Assembly (NCBI RefSeq): GCF_000737765.1
Contig: NZ_JPRI01000001.1
Span: forward strand, 1 to 64,000
Source of the DNA: Chryseobacterium vrystaatense
GTDB lineage: Bacteria > Bacteroidota > Bacteroidia > Flavobacteriales > Weeksellaceae
Length of the DNA stretch: 64,000 nt
Reading direction: 5' to 3'
The position numbers and the translations under genes are program-made. Positions 1-9,246 of the stretch are shown here, piece by piece (within the stretch, counting starts at the first letter, position 1; each line of letters starts with the position of its first letter). The notes under the pieces were generated by a model. It was not told the origin of the DNA. It worked only from the letters and a program-made list of their open reading frames with translations, and did not search any database.

Positions 1-143
1 ACACAAAACAACTTTATTTAACATAAAGTTTACACAGCAACACAATGGGGACAAATGATGCCATAAGATTCTGATTATTAAAAGATTATTTAAATATTGG
101 AGTTATCAACAAAAGACAACTGTCAAATAACCGGAACTTTTAC

Positions 144-503
144 TCAGAAAAACCGTTTGATTAATACCTTATATATATAGTAGCCGATTAAACATCCTAT
201 AGTATCAGCAACGACATCTAAAGACTCCATGGATCTACCCAGACCCATTTCCTCCTGAAGAATCTCTGTAAGGAAGGCATATATAAGAATAATCTGAAAG
301 AAATATGAAAATTTGATTTTAGGGAAAGTAGCAATGAAGCAGAAACCTAACATTGCGAATATGCTCAAGTGTAAAACTTTGTCGATGCCATTGAACATAA
401 ACCAGTATTCCTGGTTCTCTTCTCCGGGTTTGAGGAGCATATAAGTAAGAAATGCCCAGTAAATGGGCAAAATCTTACTAAATATTTTTGAAATCTTATC
501 CAA
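144..503 (-). CDS. VanZ-like family membrane protein
   Basis: Small integral membrane protein of the VanZ-like family; its biochemical role is not established. About four hydrophobic segments are visible. The family signature is present: a DKVLH motif at the start of the second segment, EILQE after the third and DVVADTIG at the last. The start chosen is a TTG whose bases overlap the end of gcvH, giving a protein that begins DKISKIF after the initiator. An in-frame ATG at 560 and a GTG at 551 would instead overlap gcvH by over 50 bases. The overlap suggests translational coupling to gcvH. The ruvA-sprA-gcvH-vanZ order is, from memory, common in Flavobacteriia. Family call fairly secure; start uncertain. 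Confidence 0.75.
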   Translation of the reverse strand: MDKISKIFSKILPIYWAFLTYMLLKPGEENQEYWFMFNGIDKVLHLSIFAMLGFCFIATFPKIKFSYFFQIILIYAFLTEILQEEMGLGRSMESLDVVADTIGCLIGYYIYKVLIKRFF

Positions 504-873
504 GGATTGCCTGGTATTCTTCTGCAGAAAGCAATTCAGAATGATCTGCACCTTCAGCAAGTTCTAATTTAATGATCCATCCGTTTCCATAAGGATCCGT
601 GTTTAACAACTCTGGCTGATCTTCCAACTCTGAATTAAATTCAATCACTTTTCCTGCAATAGGTAAGAATAAATCTGAAACCGTTTTCACCGCTTCTACA
701 CTTCCGAAAACAGCTCCACCTTCAAGATCATCATCTACCGTATCTACATCTACGTATACGATATCGCCCAATTCTCCCTGAGCAAAGTCTGTAATACCGA
801 TGGTAGCAACATTACCTTCAATCTTGATCCATTCGTGATCTTTCGTGTACTTTAATTCTGATGGTGTATTCAT
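496..873 (-). CDS. gcvH: Glycine cleavage system H protein
   Basis: Lipoyl carrier of the glycine cleavage complex, which shuttles the methylamine group between the P, T and L proteins in the cytoplasm. The 125-aa length is typical. The lipoylation site is the Lys at about residue 63 in [11 protein letters not shown], preceded by the usual GDIVYVDV stretch and followed by the [10 protein letters not shown] motif near the C-terminus. I chose the ATG giving [10 protein letters not shown]; an ATG 21 bases upstream would add seven unlikely residues. A clear Bacteroidota promoter lies just upstream (892-922), so the gene has its own transcript although sprA precedes it on the same strand. The VanZ-like gene overlaps its 3' end. 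Confidence 0.96.
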   Translation of the reverse strand: MNTPSELKYTKDHEWIKIEGNVATIGITDFAQGELGDIVYVDVDTVDDDLEGGAVFGSVEAVKTVSDLFLPIAGKVIEFNSELEDQPELLNTDPYGNGWIIKLELAEGADHSELLSAEEYQAILG

Positions 874-891
874 TTTAATTTTTATTTTGTA

Positions 892-922
892 CAAATGTAT
901 TCAAAATAATAGTAGCTTCAAA
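892..922 (-). promoter_or_regulatory. Bacteroidota-type promoter for gcvH
   Basis: On the minus strand, TTTG (919-922) is followed after exactly 19 bases by TACATTTG (892-899). This matches the Bacteroidota primary-sigma consensus TTTG-N19/21-TAnnTTTG. Expected transcription start is near 885, about 12 bases before the gcvH ATG. Confidence 0.7.
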
Positions 923-931
923 TATCGGATA

Positions 932-961
932 TAAAAAATGTCCTTCAAAATTGAAGGACAT
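932..961 (-). terminator. Terminator after sprA
   Basis: An 11-bp perfect stem (ATGTCCTTCAA / TTGAAGGACAT) with a tight AA turn is followed on the minus strand by a T run. It sits 23 bases past the sprA stop and separates sprA from the gcvH transcript. Confidence 0.75.
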
Positions 962-983
962 CTAAGGTTTTATTTAATTTTAT

Positions 984-3900
984 TTAGAAACCACCGCCTG
1001 AATCTCCAAACGTAAATGTCGCAGACAGGCCGGCTCTAATGGTAGATAGCGGGAAAGCCGTCGATATTTTATACTTGGAAGTCATCTGCTCATAGAATAC
1101 TCTTAGGTTTAGGTTTTCAGAGACGTTATAGTCTGCAGAAATCTTAATATTCATCAGCTTCTGTCCTCCTGTAATCTGCGAATCATTTAACAGAATATTC
1201 ATAATAGAGGTTTTACTGTCTCTTAAAGAAATATCTCCTCTAATATTAAGATCACTGCCCTTTCCTCTGGATCCTCTTGTATTCGCCATCCCTAATCGGA
1301 AGTTTCTAACAATATACCCTAATCTTACCACATACTCTGTATTGGAGTCTTCGGTAAGGGTATGGTTTACCAGCCCCAGAAGCATCATTCTATTTCTATT
1401 GTACTGGAGACCGAACTGCATATTGTTTCTCATGGTAACATCAATACCAATAAGTGGTGAGAAGGATTCTACATAACCGACCTGTGAGAATGTAAATGGA
1501 TTGATATAATCATTATTGACGTCAAAAGCATTTCCACCAGAAACCCTGTTAAAATAGTCAATACTTGATTGAATCCCTGTTGCCGTATAGGTTGCGGTAT
1601 ATCCATGCAGTAAATCAAATTTAGAGAACTGCCCGTTAATGATCGGAACATTTCTTAATCCTGAATAGGTGATCTTCCAGTTTGGAATTGGAAGTCCTGC
1701 TTTTCTGGCGTTTCCAATCTGCTTAACCGATTTCCCTTCAACTGCAGCTCTAAATGCAGGGATCAATACATAAGCGTTGGCAATGCTATAATGTTCGGCA
1801 AAACCTTCATTTGTCATCACTTCACCGATACCCATTTGCTGAGAAAGTATCATTGCATTTTCTCTGATTGCCTGATATACGGCCTGGGTTTCTTTAAATG
1901 AAGTTTTAAGAAGAACGACTGAATTGGAATAAGTCACCTGATCACTGGCAAATGCATAATCGTGGTTTACTGTTCCAAGATTATTACGGTTGTTGAATCC
2001 AGATTGTGAAAAGTTCCTGTTATAGTTATGCAGGGCACTAAGGTCTATTCTAAAATCGTTCATCGGAACAATCTGAAGATTGGCTCTTAATTCCCTCGTT
2101 GACATCTTAATGTAAGGATCGGTCATATAAGGTGAATCACTTACCCATCCATTTTCCAGAACAGTTCTTCTGATATCAGCCTGCGATCCAAAAAGGAATC
2201 CCATAGTAGGTCCTCCAAGTGTTTGACCATAACCATACATATTAGGAGCTGAAAGCAAACCGGGAAGTACTGTTCCGTTGTTTTCTGAATAATTAACATC
2301 CAGCTGCTTGAAAGAGGTCATAAAAAAGGCTGCACTCTGAAGTATCGTCAGTTTATTCTTGAATTTATAACCTTTATATCTATACTTTTTCTTCTCCCAC
2401 TGTTGGGTATACACGTTATTCAGGGAATCAATTTCCTGCTTACGTTTCTGCAGTTTTGCGGAGATATTCTTGAAATATTTAAACTGTCCGAAGAACTTAG
2501 GAATATCTGCAGTAGCTGTAGCCTGAATCACATTTGTGTTTTGTCCCACAGAACCTAAACTTCCTTCCGGACTTGAAAGAAGCGCAGTAGATCTTGCGTT
2601 CCAATTATACGTAAGACCATATCCCACTTCTGCATCAATGAAATCAAGATACGGAAGATACTGGAATGGTAATTTGTAGTTCAGCTGTACTCTATGATTA
2701 TATAATACCGGTCTACCTGCTCTGAATATGTTTCCAAAGATGGCTTTATTATCCATCGCGTTGACATCTAAATTATCATTAAGCGTTCTTGTTGCTGAAT
2801 TGATCTCCAGCTTTAATGCTTTTGTGAAATTGAATCCTAAACCATACTGCCATCCGAAGAAGAAGTTTCTGTTTTTGATTGCAGCAAAACTATCGCCCAT
2901 ATTTCCACTTAAAATCGCTTCCACATTTCTGAATTCAAGCTCATTATAATTCCTGTCTATTTCTGTTCTGAATGATAATCTTGTTGGAATCGGATTGAAA
3001 TTGAATTCTTTAACCCATTTCAGATATTTTGTGGATTTTGCAGTATCACTGATCATTTTGTTGAAGGGCTTAATTACCCACGGCTTGAAGGTATAGTTGT
3101 AGTCAACATAACCTCTCAGATACTGTCGGTAATTTTTAGACGTATAAATATCCCTGAAATAATCATCATTATAAACGGCAGTTACAGAAACGTTTTCAAC
3201 ATCGTAGAATTTAGGTTTTTTATTTGGATTCACCCTTTCTTTATGCATATTGACAACACCAATACTTCGCTGTTGTGTATAAGTTCTTGCTACTTTTTTA
3301 AGCTGTTCTTTATTCGGTGCCTTAGTAAACTCCACATCGGTGTCAAGAGGGTTGTATTTCGGATCCTCGATGGTTTGTGAATAAGAGTAGTTTAATGGGA
3401 TTTTCATTCCACTCTTTTCCGGAAGGAATTTGTCTACGTTTACCGCTGTGTTGATACTGAATGCGGATTGCGTGGACTGAGTTCTTTCTGCCGGTTTTGA
3501 ATCTATATTACCGAAACCTACAGAGGTATAAGATGCACTGGTATTCACCGTAGCAAAATCCCCAAGATTAAAGTTCAAACTTGCATTACCTGCGTAACCG
3601 CCATCATTTTCAATTTCTGAAAGACGGATTTCATTTACCCAAAGGATACGGTCAATGGTAGCAGCTGATGCTCCTCTTTCTGTACCATTTCTTATCCCTA
3701 TCATAATGGTTGTTATATTACCTAAACTTGGACGTCCCTTAATATAGATTCTCTTAAAATTATCTCCACCATCAAAAGTCCTGTCCATTATTCTCTGTGA
3801 TATTTTATCCGGACTATTCTTATCTCTTCTTATTTTAGCATCTACGAAGTTCTGGATTTCAAGATCAACATCATTTTCAAACGGCCAGATTTCCATTGGA

Positions 3901-6900
3901 GCTGTAGCTGTATTTGGAGTTAATTTTACAGAAGCTTCATATTCATAATAGTTGTCTGTAGCATCACTACCAAAACGAATAAAGAATTTTGTTTTGGGAT
4001 CTATATTACCGATATTAGGGTCTCTTTTTTTGGGATCATGAGCATGTACAAAAAGTTTTAATTTTTTATACCTTCTCATATCTAATGTAGTGTTTTTGAA
4101 AACCCCTCTAGCTTCGGAACTCAAAAGTTCTGTTGCCTGCATGAACAAAGATGCTTCATTCTGTCTCTGAGCTCCCGCATTTCCGCTCAATACCTGTCTG
4201 TCAATACCTGGAGGCAATACATAAGGAGGTTGGTTTAGTGCATTTTCTTCAATATTTACACTTCCTACTTCAAGATTACTGGTATTCACCTCAGTACTTC
4301 CTTCATCATTAGATGGTGCAGCCTCACTCTCCTTAAATAACGCAATATTCTTAGGATACTTTCTCCAGTCTGATCTTACTAAATCCATAGTACCGAATCT
4401 TAAGGTAGAAGTATTCTCAAAGCCGGCAAGCATTAATCTTGCAAATCTTACGTTATTAAGTACCGATGGACTTCTTTCTCCTTCAGCTTCAGGCTCTGCA
4501 TATTTAGAAACCGGAATTCTGAAAAGGTACCACTTTACATCTGAAGTCTGTCCGTTCTGGAAACTTGCCTTTACGGTTTTGACATCTACTATATTATTCT
4601 GCCCTAGTGCAAGATTTGCCTGATCAAGTTTTACAATATATTCGTTGTAGCTTTCTGTCTGATCAAGGTTATAATCTTTATTGATATCTTCTGCATCCGG
4701 AGTCTGTGAAGCCACTTCCAATGAATTGGCCTGAGAGTTACCTTCCGGATTTCTGAAATATTTATATCGTTGAACAAGTGATGCTGCCTGGCTGCCAGTA
4801 AATTTACTTGACATAAAAAACACAAAATCATCTACTGCAGGGTCAGCTAAATTGGTAACAGGGTTCACAAATGTATTCCCGAATCTCATTGCTTCCTGAT
4901 CTGAGCTTAAACCGTCATACCCTAAATCCTGAGCTCTTCTGTCATCGCCTTCGCTTGAGAATGCATAAAGGATAGGGGGCTGCTTAGGCTGAACTCCCCA
5001 ATTAGAGGTATTGGTAGTAGAAGGTGCCCCCGGAGTCGGAAGGCCATTTTCATACTGCATCTTACCGTCTTTCAGGATATCTTCTGAAACATTTCCTAAT
5101 TGAAGTAAAAGTCGTGCTTGGCTTCCCAACACATTTCCATCCGCATAAGGGTCCATCATCCAGAACTCAACATATTCAATATTTGAATTAACAAAGTTGG
5201 AGACACTGATCGGTCGCATGATCCCTGCCCATCTGGCAGCGGCTGCTTCGGAATTTGGATTGACGTTATAAGGACCTTTTTCTTTAGGGTAGTAGGATAT
5301 ATCTAAAGTGTTGGTGAAAGTTTGCTCACCCGCAACAAAATCACGGTTATTGTAGATTTCAGAATACTGAACTCTTCTGGATGCGTGGTTCGAAACAGAC
5401 TGTGGTGTAATTCCTGCCGGTGCTCTCCCCCCTACTCCCCAAAATCTTGGGTCAATATTGTACCACGAAAGAAGTCCTCTACCATAACCACTTGTTAAGG
5501 CATCATCAGCTGGTGCCCCATTAAATGGAGCTGCTGTATTTTTTTCAGGTCTTGAAGCAAGGCTCCATGCCGCAGGTTCTTTTAATGATATCTTAGAGGT
5601 CGTCTGTTCGAAATCATCGATATAAGACTGATCATTCGTTCCTTTATTAAGTCCCGGAAGAAGGTATGCCGCTTCCATCTTGAAGTTCAGATTTGAAGGA
5701 GCTTCAGTATTTATAAGTGGAATCTTATCGGTAAGTCTTGTAAGGAAAGGAACCTGATTGTTGTACATCATGTTAACTCCCGCCATTGTATTATTAACAG
5801 CTTCCTGCCCATAATTTACTTTCTGGGTAAGCGGAGATTCTGAATAATTAACTACCGTTGCACCTAATATAAAGTTCTCATTGAATCTTCTTTCTAAATT
5901 TAATCCTAAAAATCTTTTTCTTTGGGTATTAAAAGTCAACTGATTTTCTAGTGAAATATTGATAGCCTGTCCGGACTGTTTAACGTTTTCATTGATTACC
6001 GTTACTGTTCCAAGCATATAGTCGACGGTATAGTCAACTCCTTCTGTCAGCTGAACACCGTTTGCTGATACTTTTACAGATCCCTGCGGAACATTCACCG
6101 CTCCAAGAGAAATTCCTTGTCCCTGTGTTCCTTTATAACGTCCTTCTATGGTATACCGCTGAGCAAGATTACTGGAACTTGCTACCTGTTTCTGTTGTTT
6201 ATAAAGGTCTGTGAAGACAAATTGTGCATCATTACCCACCTGACTCTCCATAAAACTTCCGAAAGGCTGTGCTTTGGTAAAAATAATTCTTCCTGTTTCC
6301 GGCCTGATCGTAATTCCGTTGACAAAGTCAAAAATACCATCTCCCATCACACCGCTGCTGGCCTGGATGTCTCCGTTCATATTTAGACGGTCCCAGTTAA
6401 GTAATTTCAATAAATTCTTATCCTGCACTGCAGTACCCGGAAGATAGTTTACTTTACCTCCCGTCTTCGGATCTCTGTAGAAAACGTTAAGAATAAAACC
6501 ATCCTGTGCTACCTGCCCTGCATCCAGAGAATAGATGTTTTTCATCATCAGGTCCCACATTGGGGATGCCGTATTCACCTTATTATTTACTCTAAGGACT
6601 TTAGTGACCAACACGGGACTCTCTTCTGAGAATTCCCCTACTTTATATACTTTGTTGGTTCCATCCGTATAGGAGTACGAAACGGCTAAAAGCTGATTTT
6701 CGTTCAGCTTTTGATTTAATGATACGTATCCTAGCTGAGGCTGTAATGTATATTCATTGGCATTCAGCCTTCTTGCTTTTGTATTAAAAATAAACTGTTC
6801 TCCATTGTCATATGGCTGCGTACTGCCAGGAAAACTCTGCCCCTGGAAAGTAGTTGCGTAATTTTTCCCAGCTTCTCTCGGCCCAACCGCTGCATTAATA

Positions 6901-8051
6901 GACTGGTACAATCCATTCTGGGCATTATCAGGCAATCCTGAAGCTCCTTCCCCTAAGTCTCTAATCCCGATAATACTTTTCTGATACGCCAGATTACTGT
7001 TTCCCTGATCGAGAACCCAAACCTCCAATCTTGTAATATTTACTCTGGAATTGATTTGTGGGTAATTGGTCAGAGCCTGATCATAGTTGTCCAGGAAGTA
7101 GTGCCCCAGAAAGAAGTGTTGGTTATCTTCATAGTCGATAGCGTTGACTTTAAAATTATTCATAACACCACCGCCCTGTACTACAATATTTCTGGCCTCT
7201 CCCTGCTGCTGGGAAAGAACCACTGTTCCGTAGGTTTTTCCCAACTGAAATTCTGACTTAATCCCGAATAGAGATTGTGATCCACGGATAAGACTGGTAG
7301 AAAGTGGCATGTTGACATTACCAAATTCTATTCTTTTTATAATTTTATCTTCTCCTCCTGCATTAGGCTTATCTACATCACCAAGACCTTTGGTTTGGAG
7401 ATCTTTCCAGTTTCCTTTTGCCTGCCATACAAGATTCATTCTGTTTTCGAATGCAAAACCACTCTGGGTATCATAATTGGCTTTCAGCTGTAGGTTTTCA
7501 CCTACTTTTCCTAAAAGTCCGAGCTGTATTCTCTGATCAATATCAAAAGTAAAACTTGTCCTGTTTTGCGGCAGGATCAGCGGATTATCAATTTTCTGAT
7601 ACAATCCCGCAAAATCAATAGATGCATATCCTGAAGGAATGATTTCGATCTTATTACTTCCGAAAATAGTTTCAAAAAGCCTGTTGTTGATCATCAAAGA
7701 TGGAATCAGCCCCTGTTTCCGGGCATCTGTTCTATCTCTTCTGAAAAGAAGGCTGTATTTGTCAGATTTTTCTTTGTAGTATGCCTTGGTCTGAGTAGCG
7801 AGCATGAATTCTTTATACTCTTCGGGAGACATGGCTGTAGGGGGACCTGTAAATGTATTTCCAATTTTAGGATACACATAATACATGCCTGTTTTTATGT
7901 CATAAAAGGCCTCATACCTTGTGGGATCGGCCAGTTGATAGTCTTTCTTTATGATCGCAGTGTCACGTACCTGTTGTGCAAAGGCACTTACTGACATACA
8001 CAGGAACGACAGGAACAAAAATATGTTAAGATGCTTATTATTCGCCACCAA
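984..8051 (-). CDS. sprA: Type IX secretion outer-membrane translocon SprA (Sov)
   Basis: Giant outer-membrane beta-barrel through which type IX secretion cargo crosses the outer membrane; it is also needed for gliding in relatives that glide. At about 2355 aa it matches the family (roughly 2400 aa). A signal peptide covers residues 1-25 and ends SAFAQ. The rest shows the barrel pattern of alternating hydrophobic residues and ends in aromatic/hydrophobic strands with a Gly-rich terminus. No ATG is available near the 5' end: candidate starts are TTG at 8051 and GTG at 8048, 3 or 6 bases after the ruvA stop, so translation is probably coupled to ruvA. T9SS cargo-like proteins occur elsewhere in the window (33020, 39670, 54628). 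Other T9SS parts are not here. Confidence 0.95.
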   Translation of the reverse strand: MVANNKHLNIFLFLSFLCMSVSAFAQQVRDTAIIKKDYQLADPTRYEAFYDIKTGMYYVYPKIGNTFTGPPTAMSPEEYKEFMLATQTKAYYKEKSDKYSLLFRRDRTDARKQGLIPSLMINNRLFETIFGSNKIEIIPSGYASIDFAGLYQKIDNPLILPQNRTSFTFDIDQRIQLGLLGKVGENLQLKANYDTQSGFAFENRMNLVWQAKGNWKDLQTKGLGDVDKPNAGGEDKIIKRIEFGNVNMPLSTSLIRGSQSLFGIKSEFQLGKTYGTVVLSQQQGEARNIVVQGGGVMNNFKVNAIDYEDNQHFFLGHYFLDNYDQALTNYPQINSRVNITRLEVWVLDQGNSNLAYQKSIIGIRDLGEGASGLPDNAQNGLYQSINAAVGPREAGKNYATTFQGQSFPGSTQPYDNGEQFIFNTKARRLNANEYTLQPQLGYVSLNQKLNENQLLAVSYSYTDGTNKVYKVGEFSEESPVLVTKVLRVNNKVNTASPMWDLMMKNIYSLDAGQVAQDGFILNVFYRDPKTGGKVNYLPGTAVQDKNLLKLLNWDRLNMNGDIQASSGVMGDGIFDFVNGITIRPETGRIIFTKAQPFGSFMESQVGNDAQFVFTDLYKQQKQVASSSNLAQRYTIEGRYKGTQGQGISLGAVNVPQGSVKVSANGVQLTEGVDYTVDYMLGTVTVINENVKQSGQAINISLENQLTFNTQRKRFLGLNLERRFNENFILGATVVNYSESPLTQKVNYGQEAVNNTMAGVNMMYNNQVPFLTRLTDKIPLINTEAPSNLNFKMEAAYLLPGLNKGTNDQSYIDDFEQTTSKISLKEPAAWSLASRPEKNTAAPFNGAPADDALTSGYGRGLLSWYNIDPRFWGVGGRAPAGITPQSVSNHASRRVQYSEIYNNRDFVAGEQTFTNTLDISYYPKEKGPYNVNPNSEAAAARWAGIMRPISVSNFVNSNIEYVEFWMMDPYADGNVLGSQARLLLQLGNVSEDILKDGKMQYENGLPTPGAPSTTNTSNWGVQPKQPPILYAFSSEGDDRRAQDLGYDGLSSDQEAMRFGNTFVNPVTNLADPAVDDFVFFMSSKFTGSQAASLVQRYKYFRNPEGNSQANSLEVASQTPDAEDINKDYNLDQTESYNEYIVKLDQANLALGQNNIVDVKTVKASFQNGQTSDVKWYLFRIPVSKYAEPEAEGERSPSVLNNVRFARLMLAGFENTSTLRFGTMDLVRSDWRKYPKNIALFKESEAAPSNDEGSTEVNTSNLEVGSVNIEENALNQPPYVLPPGIDRQVLSGNAGAQRQNEASLFMQATELLSSEARGVFKNTTLDMRRYKKLKLFVHAHDPKKRDPNIGNIDPKTKFFIRFGSDATDNYYEYEASVKLTPNTATAPMEIWPFENDVDLEIQNFVDAKIRRDKNSPDKISQRIMDRTFDGGDNFKRIYIKGRPSLGNITTIMIGIRNGTERGASAATIDRILWVNEIRLSEIENDGGYAGNASLNFNLGDFATVNTSASYTSVGFGNIDSKPAERTQSTQSAFSINTAVNVDKFLPEKSGMKIPLNYSYSQTIEDPKYNPLDTDVEFTKAPNKEQLKKVARTYTQQRSIGVVNMHKERVNPNKKPKFYDVENVSVTAVYNDDYFRDIYTSKNYRQYLRGYVDYNYTFKPWVIKPFNKMISDTAKSTKYLKWVKEFNFNPIPTRLSFRTEIDRNYNELEFRNVEAILSGNMGDSFAAIKNRNFFFGWQYGLGFNFTKALKLEINSATRTLNDNLDVNAMDNKAIFGNIFRAGRPVLYNHRVQLNYKLPFQYLPYLDFIDAEVGYGLTYNWNARSTALLSSPEGSLGSVGQNTNVIQATATADIPKFFGQFKYFKNISAKLQKRKQEIDSLNNVYTQQWEKKKYRYKGYKFKNKLTILQSAAFFMTSFKQLDVNYSENNGTVLPGLLSAPNMYGYGQTLGGPTMGFLFGSQADIRRTVLENGWVSDSPYMTDPYIKMSTRELRANLQIVPMNDFRIDLSALHNYNRNFSQSGFNNRNNLGTVNHDYAFASDQVTYSNSVVLLKTSFKETQAVYQAIRENAMILSQQMGIGEVMTNEGFAEHYSIANAYVLIPAFRAAVEGKSVKQIGNARKAGLPIPNWKITYSGLRNVPIINGQFSKFDLLHGYTATYTATGIQSSIDYFNRVSGGNAFDVNNDYINPFTFSQVGYVESFSPLIGIDVTMRNNMQFGLQYNRNRMMLLGLVNHTLTEDSNTEYVVRLGYIVRNFRLGMANTRGSRGKGSDLNIRGDISLRDSKTSIMNILLNDSQITGGQKLMNIKISADYNVSENLNLRVFYEQMTSKYKISTAFPLSTIRAGLSATFTFGDSGGGF

Positions 8052-8054
8052 ATG

Positions 8055-8639
8055 TTAAATGTTTTTTAAAATTTGTTTTACCAATTCTTCTACGGTGATC
8101 TCCGGATTTTGCTTCATCATTCTGTCTGCTATCTTTTCGCTCATACGTTTCGGGATCCCTAAAACTTCTAATGCAGATAACGATTCTTCCTTTACTTTAT
8201 TATCCACAAATGCAGAAATATTTTCCGCTTCAATGCCGAATTTCTGGACTTTATCCTTTAAATCTACTATGATTCTTTCTGCTGTTTTGGCTCCTATTCC
8301 CTTCGCTTTTTGGATCAGTGCACTGTTCTTGGAAAGTATTGCTGTAGCAATCTCTTCAAGGCTTAAAGTGGATAGTAAGATAAGAGCAGAAACAGCCCCT
8401 ACTCCGTTAACGCTTATTAACAGATTGAACATTTCTTTTTCTGAACGAGTGTTAAAACCGAAGAGAAGATGGGCATCTTCCCGTATGATCTGCTGAATAA
8501 ATAAGAATGCCGGCTTATTCAGGGCCAGTGCCTGGGAGGTCATCAAACTGATACCTACATAGTAACCAACTCCTTGTACGTTGATCACTGCGTAAGTGGG
8601 CGTAAGTTCTTGAACGCTGCCTTGTAAGGAAAATATCAT
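8055..8639 (-). CDS. ruvA: Holliday junction branch migration complex subunit RuvA
   Basis: RuvA tetramers bind four-way junctions and load the RuvB motor. The 194-aa length is normal. The N-terminal OB-fold begins MIFSLQGSVQEL. Two helix-hairpin-helix motifs follow, VNGVGAVSALILL and AKGIGAKTAERII. The C-terminal three-helix domain that contacts RuvB contains EVLGIPKRMSEKIAD. It is the first gene of a ruvA-sprA transcript: a TATATTTG box lies 20 bases upstream and sprA begins 3 bases after the stop. ruvB and ruvC are not nearby, which is usual in Bacteroidota. Confidence 0.96.
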   Translation of the reverse strand: MIFSLQGSVQELTPTYAVINVQGVGYYVGISLMTSQALALNKPAFLFIQQIIREDAHLLFGFNTRSEKEMFNLLISVNGVGAVSALILLSTLSLEEIATAILSKNSALIQKAKGIGAKTAERIIVDLKDKVQKFGIEAENISAFVDNKVKEESLSALEVLGIPKRMSEKIADRMMKQNPEITVEELVKQILKNI

Positions 8640-8658
8640 TATTAATTTTTAAAACTCC

Positions 8659-8666
8659 CAAATATA
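8659..8666 (-). promoter_or_regulatory. -7 box of ruvA-sprA promoter
   Basis: TATATTTG on the minus strand matches TAnnTTTG exactly. The predicted start is about 8652, giving a leader of roughly 12 bases before the ruvA ATG. I see no convincing -33 TTTG. Confidence 0.55.
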
Positions 8667-8764
8667 GCAATTTAAACTAATTAATATTTTCATTTCATGC
8701 ACGAATGATTTTTAACTTAAATTTTGACTGTGAATTCAATGAATTAATATAAACGTAATAAAAA

Positions 8765-8795
8765 CAAAAAACCCATCCGGACGGACAGGTTTTGT
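8765..8795 (-). terminator. Terminator after GG-leader peptide gene
   Basis: On the minus strand, AAAACC-t-GTCC pairs with GGAT-g-GGTTTT around a GTCC loop and is followed by a T-rich tract. It lies about 20 bases beyond the stop of the small peptide gene. Confidence 0.7.
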
Positions 8796-8816
8796 AATGA
8801 TATATCGCAGCGTAAT

Positions 8817-9017
8817 CTATAATGGATTTATATCTATACACATGCTTATGTTACAAGCACCGTTTACGCAAGTTGGTGTACAACCTACAAGACACAGTTG
8901 TCCTTGAGACGGAAGGCAATAATATCCTCCTCCCGGTGATTGAATAGGCTGAGTTCTAGGTCCTCCTCCATTGATTTGTTTCAGATTTTCTCTTGATAGT
9001 TTTTGGATGTTTTTCAT
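8817..9017 (-). CDS. GG-leader six-cysteine secreted peptide (orphan copy)
   Basis: 66-aa precursor with an 18-residue leader, MKNIQKLSRENLKQINGG, ending in a double glycine. Such leaders are cut by C39 peptidases during export. The core is Gly/Pro-rich and has six cysteines spaced C-x7-C-x3-C-x3-C-x4-C-x4-C followed by ID. This nearly repeats the peptide at 20590, including the flanking GG-YC, CL-GC and CID. It stands alone between ruvA and the malic enzyme gene, with its own terminator and no transporter. It presumably uses the exporter at 21179. Similar genes are usually annotated bacteriocin-like in Chryseobacterium; antimicrobial activity is not shown. Disulfide formation is inferred. 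Confidence 0.85.
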   Translation of the reverse strand: MKNIQKLSRENLKQINGGGPRTQPIQSPGGGYYCLPSQGQLCLVGCTPTCVNGACNISMCIDINPL

Positions 9018-9190
9018 TATAAATAGTTTTTAATTACACGTAAATATATTTATTTTTCTATAAAATCATTATAATATTTCAAAAAATTATTTACTATTTC
9101 ACTTTTTTAGGAATAATGAAAGGCTACAGCTGCTAAATCCATATTTTTAGACAAGTCTTTATCCGCATCTTTAATGATGTTAAACAATAA

Positions 9191-9227
9191 AAAAAGCAGT
9201 ATACAAGATGAGTGTACTGCTTTTTAT
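9191..9227. terminator. Terminator after malic enzyme gene
   Basis: AAAAAGCAGTA and TACTGCTTTTT form a strong stem around about 10-13 bases, with A/T runs on both sides, so it could work in both directions. It lies just downstream of the malic enzyme stop on the minus strand. The rest of the gap 9018-9246 is AT-rich with no gene seen. Confidence 0.75.
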
Positions 9228-9246
9228 CTATAAAGAAGACTCTTTA

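Noticed and set aside
1..143. Possible regulatory or gene content at the left edge
   Set aside because: AT-rich, with no promoter match, hairpin or frame that I can support.
984..8051. Several open frames on both strands inside the sprA gene
   Set aside because: They are in other frames of a well supported 2355-aa gene, lack family features and have no promoters of their own.
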